A stretch of DNA of 64,000 nt from assembly GCA_014874185.1 (NCBI GenBank), contig JACWAF010000032.1, forward strand, positions 1 through 64,000, in the 5' to 3' direction. This DNA is from Nitrospirota bacterium (lineage in GTDB: Bacteria > Nitrospirota > Thermodesulfovibrionia > Thermodesulfovibrionales > JdFR-88). This document shows positions 26,987 to 35,088 of the stretch, piece after piece. Positions within the stretch are counted from its first letter, which is position 1. Each line of letters opens with the position of its first letter. The position numbers were made by a program, and so were the translations under genes. Under the pieces are notes generated by a model. The model was not told where the DNA came from, ran no database searches, and saw only the letters and a program-made list of their open reading frames with translations.

Positions 26987-27415
26987 ATGGGCGTTCGGGA
27001 CAAGTTCGAAAAAAGACTTCGAGAGAAGGAGCAGGAGATCGCAGAGCTTGAAAATAAAATTCGTGAAGCGCGGATTTACGTGCAGGCGCTTCAAGATTCA
27101 ATGAGGTTCCTACCCAAAGAGGAAAGCGGCGGCGTTGAAAAGCCTACTTTTAGACACGGGAGCATTACTCAAAAAACTTACGAGGTTCTAAAAGGCTCTA
27201 ATAAACCGATGCACTCAAAAGAAATCTTAAGTGCGCTTGATTTGGAAATAAATAGGCACAATCTTTCTACACTCCGGGGTTCAATTGGCGCTTATATTCG
27301 AGAGGGGAAAATATTTTTTAGCCCATCCCCGGGAACAATCGGGCTTATAGGGGTGCCTTACAGCCAAACTGAAGAATCTAAAAAGAAAGAGGAATGCAAC
27401 ATGATGAGTAAATAA
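26987..27415 (+). CDS. Coiled-coil plus winged-helix protein (HARE-HTH-like)
   Basis: About 142 aa. An N-terminal coiled coil (KFEKRLREKEQEIAELENKIREA...ALQDSM) is followed by GSITQKTYEVLKGSNKPMHSKEILSALDLEINRHNLSTLRGSIGAYIREGKIFF, which resembles the HARE-HTH/winged-helix fold used in DNA-modification and restriction contexts. The start is taken as ATG 26987, 7 nt after GAGGAGG, rather than the GTG at 26981 in the ORF track. Codon usage is AT-rich. Function unknown; possibly a DNA-binding regulator of the islet. Confidence 0.65.
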   Translation: MGVRDKFEKRLREKEQEIAELENKIREARIYVQALQDSMRFLPKEESGGVEKPTFRHGSITQKTYEVLKGSNKPMHSKEILSALDLEINRHNLSTLRGSIGAYIREGKIFFSPSPGTIGLIGVPYSQTEESKKKEECNMMSK

Positions 27416-27448
27416 AAAAGGCGGGAATTGCGAGTTCCCGTTTACAGA

Positions 27449-27943
27449 TTATGCATATTCACATGCAGGATTTTTTCTGTAACACATTTGTTCAAGCAAT
27501 ACTGCTACCAATTTTTTGCCACTTTGTGGTGTAACGGAAGAAATTGCATCTATAATATCAATATATGAATGATGTGACAGTTCTATTCTGTTTGCTAATG
27601 TAAATTCACCATCGGAACGATGTATCTTAGCGCCATGCAAAGAATCTATGGCAATCTCTAAGGCAAAAATAGCATTTTGATGGTTTTCTATTTTTTTGAA
27701 TTTTTCTATAGGCAACGGAGACAATATTGGTTTTTCAGCAACAAAATAAGCAACAAATGCTGCAAGTTTCTTAAATGGGCTAGCTTTTGCAACAGAATAA
27801 TCACCATCAAATACAGCACCATTGATAATCCCGCTTATGCGTCGCGTATCGATATTAAGATCCCTTACGCCAATAGTCTTAGAAAAGTCGTTTATAAATC
27901 TCAAGACATTCAGGAGGTCGGTGTGAGGATCTATAAAAATCAC
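27449..27943 (-). CDS. Hypothetical protein, islet gene
   Basis: 164 aa, AT-rich codons, GTG start. No family recognised. Predicted mixed alpha-helical soluble protein: DLLNVLRFINDFSKTIGV..., then ASPFKKLAAFVAYFVAEKPIL (moderately hydrophobic) and HQNAIFALEIAIDSLHGAKIHR. It starts 6 nt after the stop of the 80-aa gene, so the two form an operon. Similar size relations occur in toxin-antitoxin pairs, but no toxin motif is visible. Confidence 0.55.
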   Translation of the reverse strand: MIFIDPHTDLLNVLRFINDFSKTIGVRDLNIDTRRISGIINGAVFDGDYSVAKASPFKKLAAFVAYFVAEKPILSPLPIEKFKKIENHQNAIFALEIAIDSLHGAKIHRSDGEFTLANRIELSHHSYIDIIDAISSVTPQSGKKLVAVLLEQMCYRKNPACEYA

Positions 27944-27949
27944 TTCTAA

Positions 27950-28192
27950 TTAATTCGCCGTTTCAGTATTGAAAAGAACATTAAAGCGCTCACCTGCCCT
28001 GATGGCACGATCTTTAACGTCGTCGAGGTCCGTTGGCCGATATGGCTCGCCGCTAGCATTTTCCTGCGCATACTTGTTTTCTTTTCCAGTTTCTTTTCTG
28101 GCTCTCACGGGCTGATTATCCCCTGCGATATCACTGGCAGCCTGCACCAGATTATCAAATACTATAAAATCATCTTCTCTAGGCTCCGCCAT
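27950..28192 (-). CDS. Hypothetical small acidic/polar protein, islet gene
   Basis: 80 aa from ATG 28192 (MAEPREDDFIVFDNL), which sits 5 nt after GGTGAGGG. The ORF-track start is a GTG four codons earlier that overlaps this binding site. The middle is very polar (ARKETGKENKYAQENASGEPYRP) and probably disordered; DLDDVKDRAIRAGERFNVLF may form a helix. First gene of the two-gene minus-strand operon. No family recognised. Confidence 0.5.
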   Translation of the reverse strand: MAEPREDDFIVFDNLVQAASDIAGDNQPVRARKETGKENKYAQENASGEPYRPTDLDDVKDRAIRAGERFNVLFNTETAN

Positions 28193-28204
28193 TTTAACCC
28201 TCAC

Positions 28205-28656
28205 CTTATTTAAAGGTTATTATCAATAATAATCGCCATAATAGCAGAGAAGTTCTTTGATGTCAAGATAAAAAACTCTCCACCCTGCTATTCCTATTTC
28301 GGGATAAGAGATTTCTTCTTTTAATCATAGCGGTTGGAATAGGGTTGTCAATCTGCGCCGCTCATTATCAACAGGATTTATTTTAATTCACGCAAACGAT
28401 AAATATTACGGTGATCTTCTTCGGGGTCCTGCTCGTATGCTATTTTAGTATAGTCGCAAGGCTTAAAAACAATCCAAACTGAGACACTACCAAAAAAGCC
28501 TTATGGTTGCATAAACCCCGTTTTCTTCCTAAAATGTATAACAAACCGTCTCAGCCTGCAAAAATTTCTTTCATTTTTTAACAAAATTTTTTATTATTTA
28601 CCTGCAAGGTTTGTAGCAGGATCTTTTATCAACGGCTTTTTAAGAAAGGAGCTGGT
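28205..28656. other. AT-rich gene-free stretch at the islet's right end
   Basis: 452 bp without a credible gene. It holds the right 17-bp direct repeat (28491-28507) and a long T/A-rich tract (28558-28600) that may contain the dacF promoter. A CCTGCaaggtttgtaGCAGG hairpin lies at 28601-28620. Nothing else was recognised. Confidence 0.5.
28491..28507 (+). repeat. 17-bp direct repeat, right end of islet
   Basis: CAAAAAAGCCTTATGGT, the partner of 26511-26527. Confidence 0.8.
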
Positions 28657-29811
28657 TTGGCAGAGCACGATCCGGGTCCGGGGAAGGTTGTAAAGCCGCT
28701 TTTTTCAGCCATCGTCCTCCTTCTTCTGCTTCTTGTTTCCTCCGGTGCGCAGGCGGTCGATGTCTCGGCAAAGGCCGCGGTCGTAATGGATTCGCAGACC
28801 GGGCGGATACTCTATGCCAAAAACCCGGAGCTGAAGCTCCTGCCGGCAAGCACTACAAAGCTGGTTACGGCGATGGTGACGCTGGACCATCTTAACCCGG
28901 AAAGCGTTGTGGTCGTAAGCAGGCATGCCGCCGAGACGCCTTCCATCAGCCCGCACCTGAGGCCCGGCCAGAAGGTGCTCGTCAAGGACCTGCTTTATTT
29001 CGCCCTCATGCGCTCGATAAACGGCGCGGCGGTGGCCCTTGCGGAGGCTACCGCAGGTTCCGAGCAGGCCTTTGCCGGCCTGATGAACCAGAAAGCGGCC
29101 CAGATAGGCACAGAGAATACAAGGTTTGTAAACGCCTCGGGCCTGCCCGCCCCTGGCCAGTACATCACAGCGCACGACCTTGCACGGATAATGAAAGCCT
29201 CCCTCGGTTACCCGGTGATCAGACGGATAATAAGCACCCGGGAGAAGGTCGTGGACGCCGGCGGCAGAAGCTATTACCTGAGGAATACCAATAAGCTCCT
29301 CTGGACCGATGGCGAAGTAATAGGCGGCAAGACGGGCTATACCAGGGCCGCGCACCATTGCCTCACCTTCGCCGCTGAAAAAAACAATACCATCTACGTC
29401 GGGGCCCTTCTGGGCGAGCCTTACAGGGACAAGCTCTGGCCGAATGCCGAAAGCCTGCTCGCAAAAAGCTATCAGGTGAGCGCCGGCACGTCAGAGCCGG
29501 AAATATACGTAAACGATACAAACGATAGGCCCGTAGTGCTTGCCTCTTATGTCAGGCACCACCGTGCCAGAAGGGTACTGCACCGGCCGGGAAAGCTAAG
29601 GCGCCGGTATCACCATATTGTAAGGCATAATATTGTAAGGCATAGACCTCACCGCGTCATGACAGCCTCCGCCAGGAAGTACAAAAGGGTCGCCTTGCAT
29701 GTCAGGCATCACCGCCACATCAAAAAGCCCAGGCATTTCATGGCCAGGCGGCTGCACAAAAAGCGCAGGCGCGTCCAGGTGGCCAGGAACGATGCGGCGC
29801 ATAACCTCTAA
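28657..29811 (+). CDS. D-alanyl-D-alanine carboxypeptidase (S11, DacF/PBP5-like) with basic His/Arg tail
   Basis: 384 aa. Start is TTG 28657 with AAAGGAG upstream. A signal anchor (VVKPLFSAIVLLLLLLVSSGAQA) leads to a penicillin-binding S11 domain: SxxK S65TTK68, SxN S121IN123, KTG K226TG. It trims the fifth D-Ala of peptidoglycan in the periplasm. The usual C-terminal beta-domain and amphipathic membrane helix of PBP5 are absent. Instead residues about 298-376 are an extremely basic tract (SYVRHHRARRVLHRPGKLRR, later HIKKPRHFMARRLHKKRRR) with roughly half Arg/Lys/His. That tail is not part of the S11 family and may bind peptidoglycan, lipopolysaccharide phosphate or nucleic acid (inference). 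Confidence 0.9.
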   Translation: MAEHDPGPGKVVKPLFSAIVLLLLLLVSSGAQAVDVSAKAAVVMDSQTGRILYAKNPELKLLPASTTKLVTAMVTLDHLNPESVVVVSRHAAETPSISPHLRPGQKVLVKDLLYFALMRSINGAAVALAEATAGSEQAFAGLMNQKAAQIGTENTRFVNASGLPAPGQYITAHDLARIMKASLGYPVIRRIISTREKVVDAGGRSYYLRNTNKLLWTDGEVIGGKTGYTRAAHHCLTFAAEKNNTIYVGALLGEPYRDKLWPNAESLLAKSYQVSAGTSEPEIYVNDTNDRPVVLASYVRHHRARRVLHRPGKLRRRYHHIVRHNIVRHRPHRVMTASARKYKRVALHVRHHRHIKKPRHFMARRLHKKRRRVQVARNDAAHNL

Positions 29812-29854
29812 GGCGCTGGCCTGAACGCTTCCCGGGCCGTTTGCAGCCGTAAAA

Positions 29855-32131
29855 TTACCACCATTCAAGGGCCTCTATCAGGCACACAGCCCGGCTTGCG
29901 CGCTCCACTTTCTCTATGAAGAGCTTTCTGCCGCCAAAGAGCGGGCTGTCTATCTGCACCGTATCTCCCGGATCGAGGTCAAAGTGCTCCCAGAAGACCG
30001 GAAATACTGCCGTTATGTGCAGCTCTTTCCTTTCCAGGAGGATATGGTCCAGCACGCTCTGGGCCGTGGCGGTGTCCCTCACGCATTCAAAATCCAGTGT
30101 CCTTGAAAGCTCGCCATATTTGGCTATGGAAGCGGGATCGCTGGCGGAGAGCGTCTGCAGCCATGGGGACCTGGTGCCGGGGACCGTGTAGGCGCTGCCG
30201 AACCTGAGGATAATCGAGTTCATCATCTCCTGGATGTCGCGCTTCCTGAAGACGAACCCGCCGGCCCCCTTCGCAAGCTCCCCGCCGGAGATCGTCTTCA
30301 CCGGGGCGGGCGAGGCGTCGGGCACAGCGGTCAAACGCCAGAGGCCCCCCGTGCAGCTGAGCGCGGACCTGCACTCGAATGCCGCTTCCTGAAGGAATTC
30401 CCAGGGGCTTATCTCCCGGTTTATAGAGAAGGCCAGCTTGTAGCCGGCCGGGACATAGCCTGCATAAGCGGCGCCGGCCTGCGAGAAAGAGGCAAGGTCG
30501 ATGTCCGCGCCGGCAAAGATGCTCCGGGTCTTCAGGAAATGCCTTATCACGTGGTCCGGGCGCTCGATCACGGTGCCCTGTCCCCCGTAGGAGCCGTCCG
30601 GGTCCTTGTATCCGCTCACCACCGCGTGGAACCGGTCTATGAACCTCGTGGCGGCAAGCCCGCCCGTCTTGCTCACGCCTGACAGGGCGCTGCCGGTCGA
30701 GTCGGATTCTATCTCCAGCCAGACCTCGAATATCTGGCAGGTCACGACGTGGCTGTCCGAGGAGAAACTTATCACCGCGCTGGCGGGCACCGACGAACCG
30801 ATCGTCACATCGAATTTCTGGGTGGTGCGGCTTGAATCCCCCACCTGGTAATAGTAGAGCGTATTCTGGACGGAGTTGGCCGATGCCTTTACGTACTCGT
30901 TCACGCCTGGGTAATTGAGCTCGACATGATGAGAAACGCAGAGGTAGACACGCGCGGCCTGCGGGCCTGTGTAGGCCGGGAAATTTACCGTGACCGAGCC
31001 CGAATAAAGCCCAACGCTGGATGTGACCGCCTTCAGGTAAGTGGAATCAGACTGGTCTATGACGTTGGAATCCGTTCCGCTCCACGTCACGTTGCCCAGA
31101 GAGTTATGAGAGGCGCTGGCCGGCCTGTATACCTTGGTAGTGGAAGATCCATGGGTATGGCTGGCTTCGGCCAGCCCGATATTGTCTTTCACCGGCTTGA
31201 GTCCCACCTGCCTTGTGGCGCGCAGCTTCTGCTTTCCGCCTTCAAGGACGGAGGTCACCCCGGATGTGACCCTCAGGAGATGCCCGTCGAGTTCGGCGAA
31301 TATGTCGCCCACGGACTGAAGCTCATGCCCGGCAAGGAGCGAATCGTATCGGGAGCGCTTCTCGCCCGTGTCTGCCCCGGCCCTGTGCGGGCTGGCAGCC
31401 GTGGCGTTCGCCCCGCGCACGCAGCCGGAGACCATGTTTCCATTCTTGAAGGCGTAGTTTATCTCCTCGTCATCCACGATCAGCGTGCCTGAGGCGGGGA
31501 AGCGCGAGGCGTCCGACAGCTCGATGGAGGTGACCAGTGCGTCTATGTCCGCCACCAGTGTGGTCTTTGCGCCCCAGTCTATGCGCAGCGCCGGCACCAG
31601 GATATCGGAGCCGTATATGACCGGCTCTGTCTTTCCCAGGTCCTCGCAGGCGTTCGGATAGTCCGAGAGGTTTATCACCCCCTGCCTCCAGAAGCTCTCC
31701 ATCGCAAACGGCATGGAGACCGCTTCGCACGTGAACTCCGAAAGCCCTATCTCCCGCACCGCTGTTATTATGCCCTTGAAGAGGACTACGCTGTCCGACG
31801 CCGAACCCGAGTCATCCATGTAAGCCTCTTTTATTACGCAGCCCGCACCCTCGAAGGGGTAGGTGTCCCCTATCCCGGCCAGGTAATTGTAAGTCTTGAA
31901 TTCATCATTCAGCAGGATGATCTGCACCGGGGAGGCGGGGATTTTCCGCGTGCTCCTTCCGGCCTGGTTCGATATCCCGGAGAGGTCTTTCAGATATGCC
32001 TCGTACAACTGTCCGCCTGCGGAGATGTTGCGTTCGGAGAGATAAAGCGTGGGGCCGGAGTTGCCCAGCGTGATCTCCACCAGATAGACCGGCTCCAGAT
32101 AAGGGCGCGAGCGCGCCTCGCCGATGTTCAT
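29855..32131 (-). CDS. Phage tail tip/baseplate hub-like protein
   Basis: 758 aa, last gene of the phage module. The N-terminus (VYLVEITLGNSGPTLYLSERNISAGGQLYEAYL) and middle (VIRHFLKTRSIFAGADIDLASF...INREISPWEFLQEAAFECRSALSCTGGLWRLTAV) resemble tail hub or tip-attachment proteins of siphophages and transposable phages. The C-terminus DPGDTVQIDSPLFGGRKLFIEKVERA is a typical hub beta-domain. A Thr/Ser-rich insertion (about 330-480) may be an exposed receptor-facing domain. It overlaps the upstream gene by 4 bp (ATGA). The exact tail role is inferred. Confidence 0.65.
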   Translation of the reverse strand: MNIGEARSRPYLEPVYLVEITLGNSGPTLYLSERNISAGGQLYEAYLKDLSGISNQAGRSTRKIPASPVQIILLNDEFKTYNYLAGIGDTYPFEGAGCVIKEAYMDDSGSASDSVVLFKGIITAVREIGLSEFTCEAVSMPFAMESFWRQGVINLSDYPNACEDLGKTEPVIYGSDILVPALRIDWGAKTTLVADIDALVTSIELSDASRFPASGTLIVDDEEINYAFKNGNMVSGCVRGANATAASPHRAGADTGEKRSRYDSLLAGHELQSVGDIFAELDGHLLRVTSGVTSVLEGGKQKLRATRQVGLKPVKDNIGLAEASHTHGSSTTKVYRPASASHNSLGNVTWSGTDSNVIDQSDSTYLKAVTSSVGLYSGSVTVNFPAYTGPQAARVYLCVSHHVELNYPGVNEYVKASANSVQNTLYYYQVGDSSRTTQKFDVTIGSSVPASAVISFSSDSHVVTCQIFEVWLEIESDSTGSALSGVSKTGGLAATRFIDRFHAVVSGYKDPDGSYGGQGTVIERPDHVIRHFLKTRSIFAGADIDLASFSQAGAAYAGYVPAGYKLAFSINREISPWEFLQEAAFECRSALSCTGGLWRLTAVPDASPAPVKTISGGELAKGAGGFVFRKRDIQEMMNSIILRFGSAYTVPGTRSPWLQTLSASDPASIAKYGELSRTLDFECVRDTATAQSVLDHILLERKELHITAVFPVFWEHFDLDPGDTVQIDSPLFGGRKLFIEKVERASRAVCLIEALEWW

Positions 32132-32865
32132 CCAAGCACCTCGACGAAATCGAATTTATATGAATAGCTTGAATAGGCGTCCTCGATGAGCGCCAGCGGC
32201 GACCTGAGCCGCCCATAAATCCAGTTGCCCTCGTGGTCATAAAGCCAGAATGGCTTGGCCCCCTGCCACGCGGAATTCAGGCCGAGTATGTCCGCCTTCT
32301 GCGCTTCCCCCGCATCCTTCATGTTATAGACCCTCTGGCGCTTCGGGCCGCCGCATATGAGGGACCTGTCAAGGCCGGATACGGTCTCGCCCGCAATTAC
32401 ATTGAAAACGTCCTCGAACGGCCCGCCCGGCCGGGCCGGAAGTTTCTGCCACTCGTGCGTCTCCGTTAGAAAGAGTTCCGGCATCTGCGGGACCACGGCA
32501 GGGTTTGTGATTGTGAACTTCCAGAAGCGGGAGGCGCGGGCCGTCCAGGATTTCTCGATAAGCCCATCTCCCATTTGGGTAAACTGGGGCGTAATATTTG
32601 TATATGAGATGTCGTCATCCGAATACTGGATGTCCATAAGCATCCCGTCCAGGTTGTGCCCCGCGGGGATGAGCAGCCTGTCCGCGGCGCCGATAAGGTT
32701 GGGGCCCTGATCTATCTTTATTGATAATGTGGACGCGGTCTGCGCCTTGAAGGGTTTGCCTATGTCGCGGTCATACAGCCTGTAAAGGGGAAAAGCGGGG
32801 TCTTCCGCCCCGGCCGCCAGCGTGACCGTGGAGGTCTCCAGGATGTTCTTGAAGCAGTGTTTCAT
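32128..32865 (-). CDS. Phage distal tail-like structural protein
   Basis: 245 aa. The N-terminal two-thirds look like a beta-sandwich (STLSIKIDQGPNLIGAADRLLIPAGHNLDGMLMDIQYSDD), with short aromatic strands. The C-terminal part (WQGAKPFWLYDHEGNWIYGRL...YKFDFVEVLG) resembles the end of distal tail or hub-adjacent proteins. Its position between tail tube and hub supports a Dit-like adaptor role. It overlaps the hub gene by 4 bp. Specific family uncertain. Confidence 0.5.
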   Translation of the reverse strand: MKHCFKNILETSTVTLAAGAEDPAFPLYRLYDRDIGKPFKAQTASTLSIKIDQGPNLIGAADRLLIPAGHNLDGMLMDIQYSDDDISYTNITPQFTQMGDGLIEKSWTARASRFWKFTITNPAVVPQMPELFLTETHEWQKLPARPGGPFEDVFNVIAGETVSGLDRSLICGGPKRQRVYNMKDAGEAQKADILGLNSAWQGAKPFWLYDHEGNWIYGRLRSPLALIEDAYSSYSYKFDFVEVLG

Positions 32866-32879
32866 AATAGCGTCCTCTT

Positions 32880-33050
32880 TTTCAACTCCCCTTTAATTCC
32901 CCCTTAATTAAGGGGGAACGGAGGGGGGGGTTATGGTTTGGCTCTTTAGAAATTTCCGTGGGTCTTATCCCCCCTCTTAAGGTAAGAGGGGGCAAGGGGG
33001 AGTTAACCCCTCCTAACCTCCCCTTTAGCAAAGGGGAGGGATAAGACACT
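32880..33050. repeat. Three family B repeats between distal tail and tail tube genes
   Basis: Palindromes at 32889-32935 (CCCCTTAATTAAGGGG core), 32970-33003 (CCCTCTTAAGGTAAGAGGG) and 33006-33043 (CTCCCCTTTAGCAAAGGGGAG). A tape-measure gene is expected here and only repeats are found. Confidence 0.75.
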
Positions 33051-33090
33051 GCTTCCACGCAATCCCCGGAAGAACCTTGATTTATTCCTC

Positions 33091-34131
33091 TTACCCCAGA
33101 ACATTCGCAGCCCTGCGGTTTACCACGTCTATCTGGAACGGCTTTACCGTATTCATCCCTGGCGGGGCGGTGTCCACGGCAAGACAGTCGAACTCCACCG
33201 TGGTCTGAAGAATCCCCTCCCTGGCGGATGTCTTCACATCGGAGGCTGCCAGGTTCGGGAAACTCAGTTTGAAACTTCTCCTTACAGGGCTCCCTATCGC
33301 CGTGCCCGTAAAGGTCATGTCCAGTTTTTTTGCCGCACCTTGTTCCCAGTCATTGAAATAGCCCTCCTCCACGCTTGAATATCGCGGGAATAGGAGTTTC
33401 AGCTTTATCTCCGGGTCTCCCGTTTGGGAGGGCTCGTCAATCTGGTCCGACGCGCTCCCCACCCCGCGCACCCCTTCCATCCGCCGCATGAACGAGAAGG
33501 AAAACCCGGATGGAAATATCGCATCGATATCCGCCAGCGCAGGCCCGTCCTGCGCGTTCATTCGGAATGCGCCCTGTGAGAAGAGCACCCGGTTCGCTAT
33601 CTCAAACCAGGTCACGTTATTAAAAGAAGCGGCCGTATTCACTGCCGAATCCGTGTTTATCCGGTCGGCCAGGATATGAAAACCGATCCTCAAGGGCGCG
33701 CCCGCCACGCCCCCAATATCGAAGCCGGTAATCTTTGCGCTGGTCACCTCGTCTATATTGACCGCGTTCTGAAGGCATATTGTGGCAAAAAGCCCGTCCG
33801 TGCCCTCCTGCGGAATGAACGACTGCGCGTATGCGGAGGCGTCGCCCTGCTTCACCGGAGCGCCCGCCGTCCCGCCCACGGCAAGGGCCAGAAGAATATC
33901 CAGCGAGTCGTACCGGAGAAACGCGGGAAGTACCCCGCCGCAGTTTAACGCTCCGTTTGAGCGGGTCTTCTGGAAGAGTGCGCCCAGGGCGTCTTCGGGT
34001 GCGCCTTTGATAGACCTCTCTATGGAATTTGGGAGAGCCAATATCCCGTCCTCCACCCCGCACAAGGCCGCAGTACCCCAGGCTGACGCCCTCTTTACGG
34101 CCGCTTTGATTTCCAGTGCTGATGCTCGCAT
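33091..34131 (-). CDS. Phage tail tube protein
   Basis: 346 aa. The start MRASALEIKAAVKRASAWGTAALCG has Shine-Dalgarno AAAGGAG. It is beta-rich with no transmembrane segment. The central part contains VNIDEVTSAKITGFDIGGVAGAPLRIGFHILAD, and the C-terminal EIKLKLLFPRYSS...GSPVRRSFKLSFPNLAASD is like tail-tube proteins of long-tailed phages (an IPR044000-type remembered likeness). Position after the fibre cassette and before the distal tail genes fits. No tail chaperone frameshift pair is detected downstream. Confidence 0.65.
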   Translation of the reverse strand: MRASALEIKAAVKRASAWGTAALCGVEDGILALPNSIERSIKGAPEDALGALFQKTRSNGALNCGGVLPAFLRYDSLDILLALAVGGTAGAPVKQGDASAYAQSFIPQEGTDGLFATICLQNAVNIDEVTSAKITGFDIGGVAGAPLRIGFHILADRINTDSAVNTAASFNNVTWFEIANRVLFSQGAFRMNAQDGPALADIDAIFPSGFSFSFMRRMEGVRGVGSASDQIDEPSQTGDPEIKLKLLFPRYSSVEEGYFNDWEQGAAKKLDMTFTGTAIGSPVRRSFKLSFPNLAASDVKTSAREGILQTTVEFDCLAVDTAPPGMNTVKPFQIDVVNRRAANVLG

Positions 34132-34185
34132 GAAAGGACTCCTTTATAAATGGTCTCAAAATAGAATTGACATTAGTCATGAAAT

Positions 34186-34365
34186 CTCCCCTATCCCCTC
34201 TTTTCCAAAGAGGGGGACCAAAACAGAGGCGCTCCTTAGAGGGGGACCCAAAACAGAGGCGCTCCTTAGAGGGGGACCCAAAACAGAGGCGCTCCTTAGA
34301 GGGGGACCAAAACAGAGGCGCTCCTTCATGGGTTCCTCCCTTTGGCAAAGGGAGGTTAGGAGGGA
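34186..34365. repeat. Family B repeat with an internal 30-bp tandem repeat
   Basis: Outer arms AAATCTCCCCTATCCCC... and ...AGGTTAGGAGGGATTTTTC are family B. Between them (34210-34327) are four tandem units of about 30 bp, GAGGGGGACCCAAAACAGAG plus GCGCTCCTTA. With the family D-like segment at 34425-34545 (GTCATTCC...GGAATGAC) it fills the 427-bp gene-free stretch. Confidence 0.75.
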
Positions 34366-34558
34366 TTTTTCGAAAAATTATGTTCATACTATGAGACCAT
34401 TATTAAGATGAGCGCTTTATAAATTGTCATTCCTGCAACCTGGCACTCAGGATCCGGGCGTCGGGAACCCACCCCAGTCCCCTCCCCCGGAGGGGATAAA
34501 GGGGTGGGTAGATTCCGGACAAGCCGGAATGACAAAACGGCCAAAAGACATTTCAAAG

Positions 34559-34888
34559 TCAAGAGTAGATGTCCTCTATGACCAATATCTGCGACCCCCC
34601 GGCCGGAGTGAGCGTTGTCCTTGCGCCCGAAGGATCGAACATCGAGACCTCATAAACCCCGGTGAAGACCGCCCCCGTATCCGCAGCCGAGAGCGTTATG
34701 GAGAACTTCCCGTTCACGGCATCGTCCACCACGCCCGCGACCGGGCCGATCACGGCTGCCGCGTCTTCCTTCTTCTCCCGCGCGGTGAACTTGAAGCCCA
34801 TGCCGGTTATGTCTTTGGGCTGGCCGTTCCCGGTCAGCTGGTATTTGAGGGTGACCGTGTCCCCCTTCACGATCTTAAGCGCGTTCAT
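34559..34888 (-). CDS. Small phage beta-sandwich protein, BppU-N-like (paralogue 1)
   Basis: 109 aa. MNALKIVKGDTVTLKYQLTGNGQPKDITGMGFKFTARE... then GKFSITLSAADTGAVFTGVYEVSMFDPSGARTTLTP. The pattern (a measure-like request, then GVYEV and TLTP) matches N-terminal domains of phage baseplate upper proteins. It is clearly homologous to the 105-aa product at 37960-38277. It overlaps the 67-aa gene by 4 bp, as part of the fibre cassette. Confidence 0.6.
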   Translation of the reverse strand: MNALKIVKGDTVTLKYQLTGNGQPKDITGMGFKFTAREKKEDAAAVIGPVAGVVDDAVNGKFSITLSAADTGAVFTGVYEVSMFDPSGARTTLTPAGGSQILVIEDIYS

Positions 34889-35088
34889 TGCTGTATCACC
34901 TCGCTTTGGGATGTCTCATTTACTGCGGAGACGGACAAGACATCCGACACATCAATTCCCATGATCTCGACAGCCTCAACCTGAGGCGTTACATCCAATG
35001 CCTCGCGGCCCCCGGTCTCGACTGTAATGAGGGGCAGGCTGAATGTGGTCCCTCCACCCGTCCCGTAGCCCTTCGTGATTATGCTCAT
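34885..35088 (-). CDS. Small phage protein, 67 aa
   Basis: MSIITKGYGTGGGTTFSLPLITVETGGREALDVTPQVEAVEIMGIDVSD... The ORF-track version begins 42 codons earlier in a region that codes for the preceding gene in another frame. The ATG at 35088 overlaps the previous stop (ATGA), the coupling used throughout this operon. Gly-rich start similar to small capsid or tail assembly proteins. No function assigned. Confidence 0.55.
   Translation of the reverse strand: MSIITKGYGTGGGTTFSLPLITVETGGREALDVTPQVEAVEIMGIDVSDVLSVSAVNETSQSEVIQQ

Larger units (their letters stand above)
26511..28507. mobile_element. AT-rich islet bracketed by 17-bp direct repeats
   Basis: About 2.0 kb holding four small genes, visibly AT-richer than its surroundings from about 26.88 kb on. 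The perfect direct repeats at the ends could be attachment-site duplications or the footprint of an integration event. No integrase or transposase is inside, so it may have been mobilised in trans. The mechanism is inference. Confidence 0.5.

Noticed and set aside
34210-34327. CRISPR-like array
   Set aside because: Units are contiguous without unique spacers and lie inside a palindromic repeat; no cas genes.
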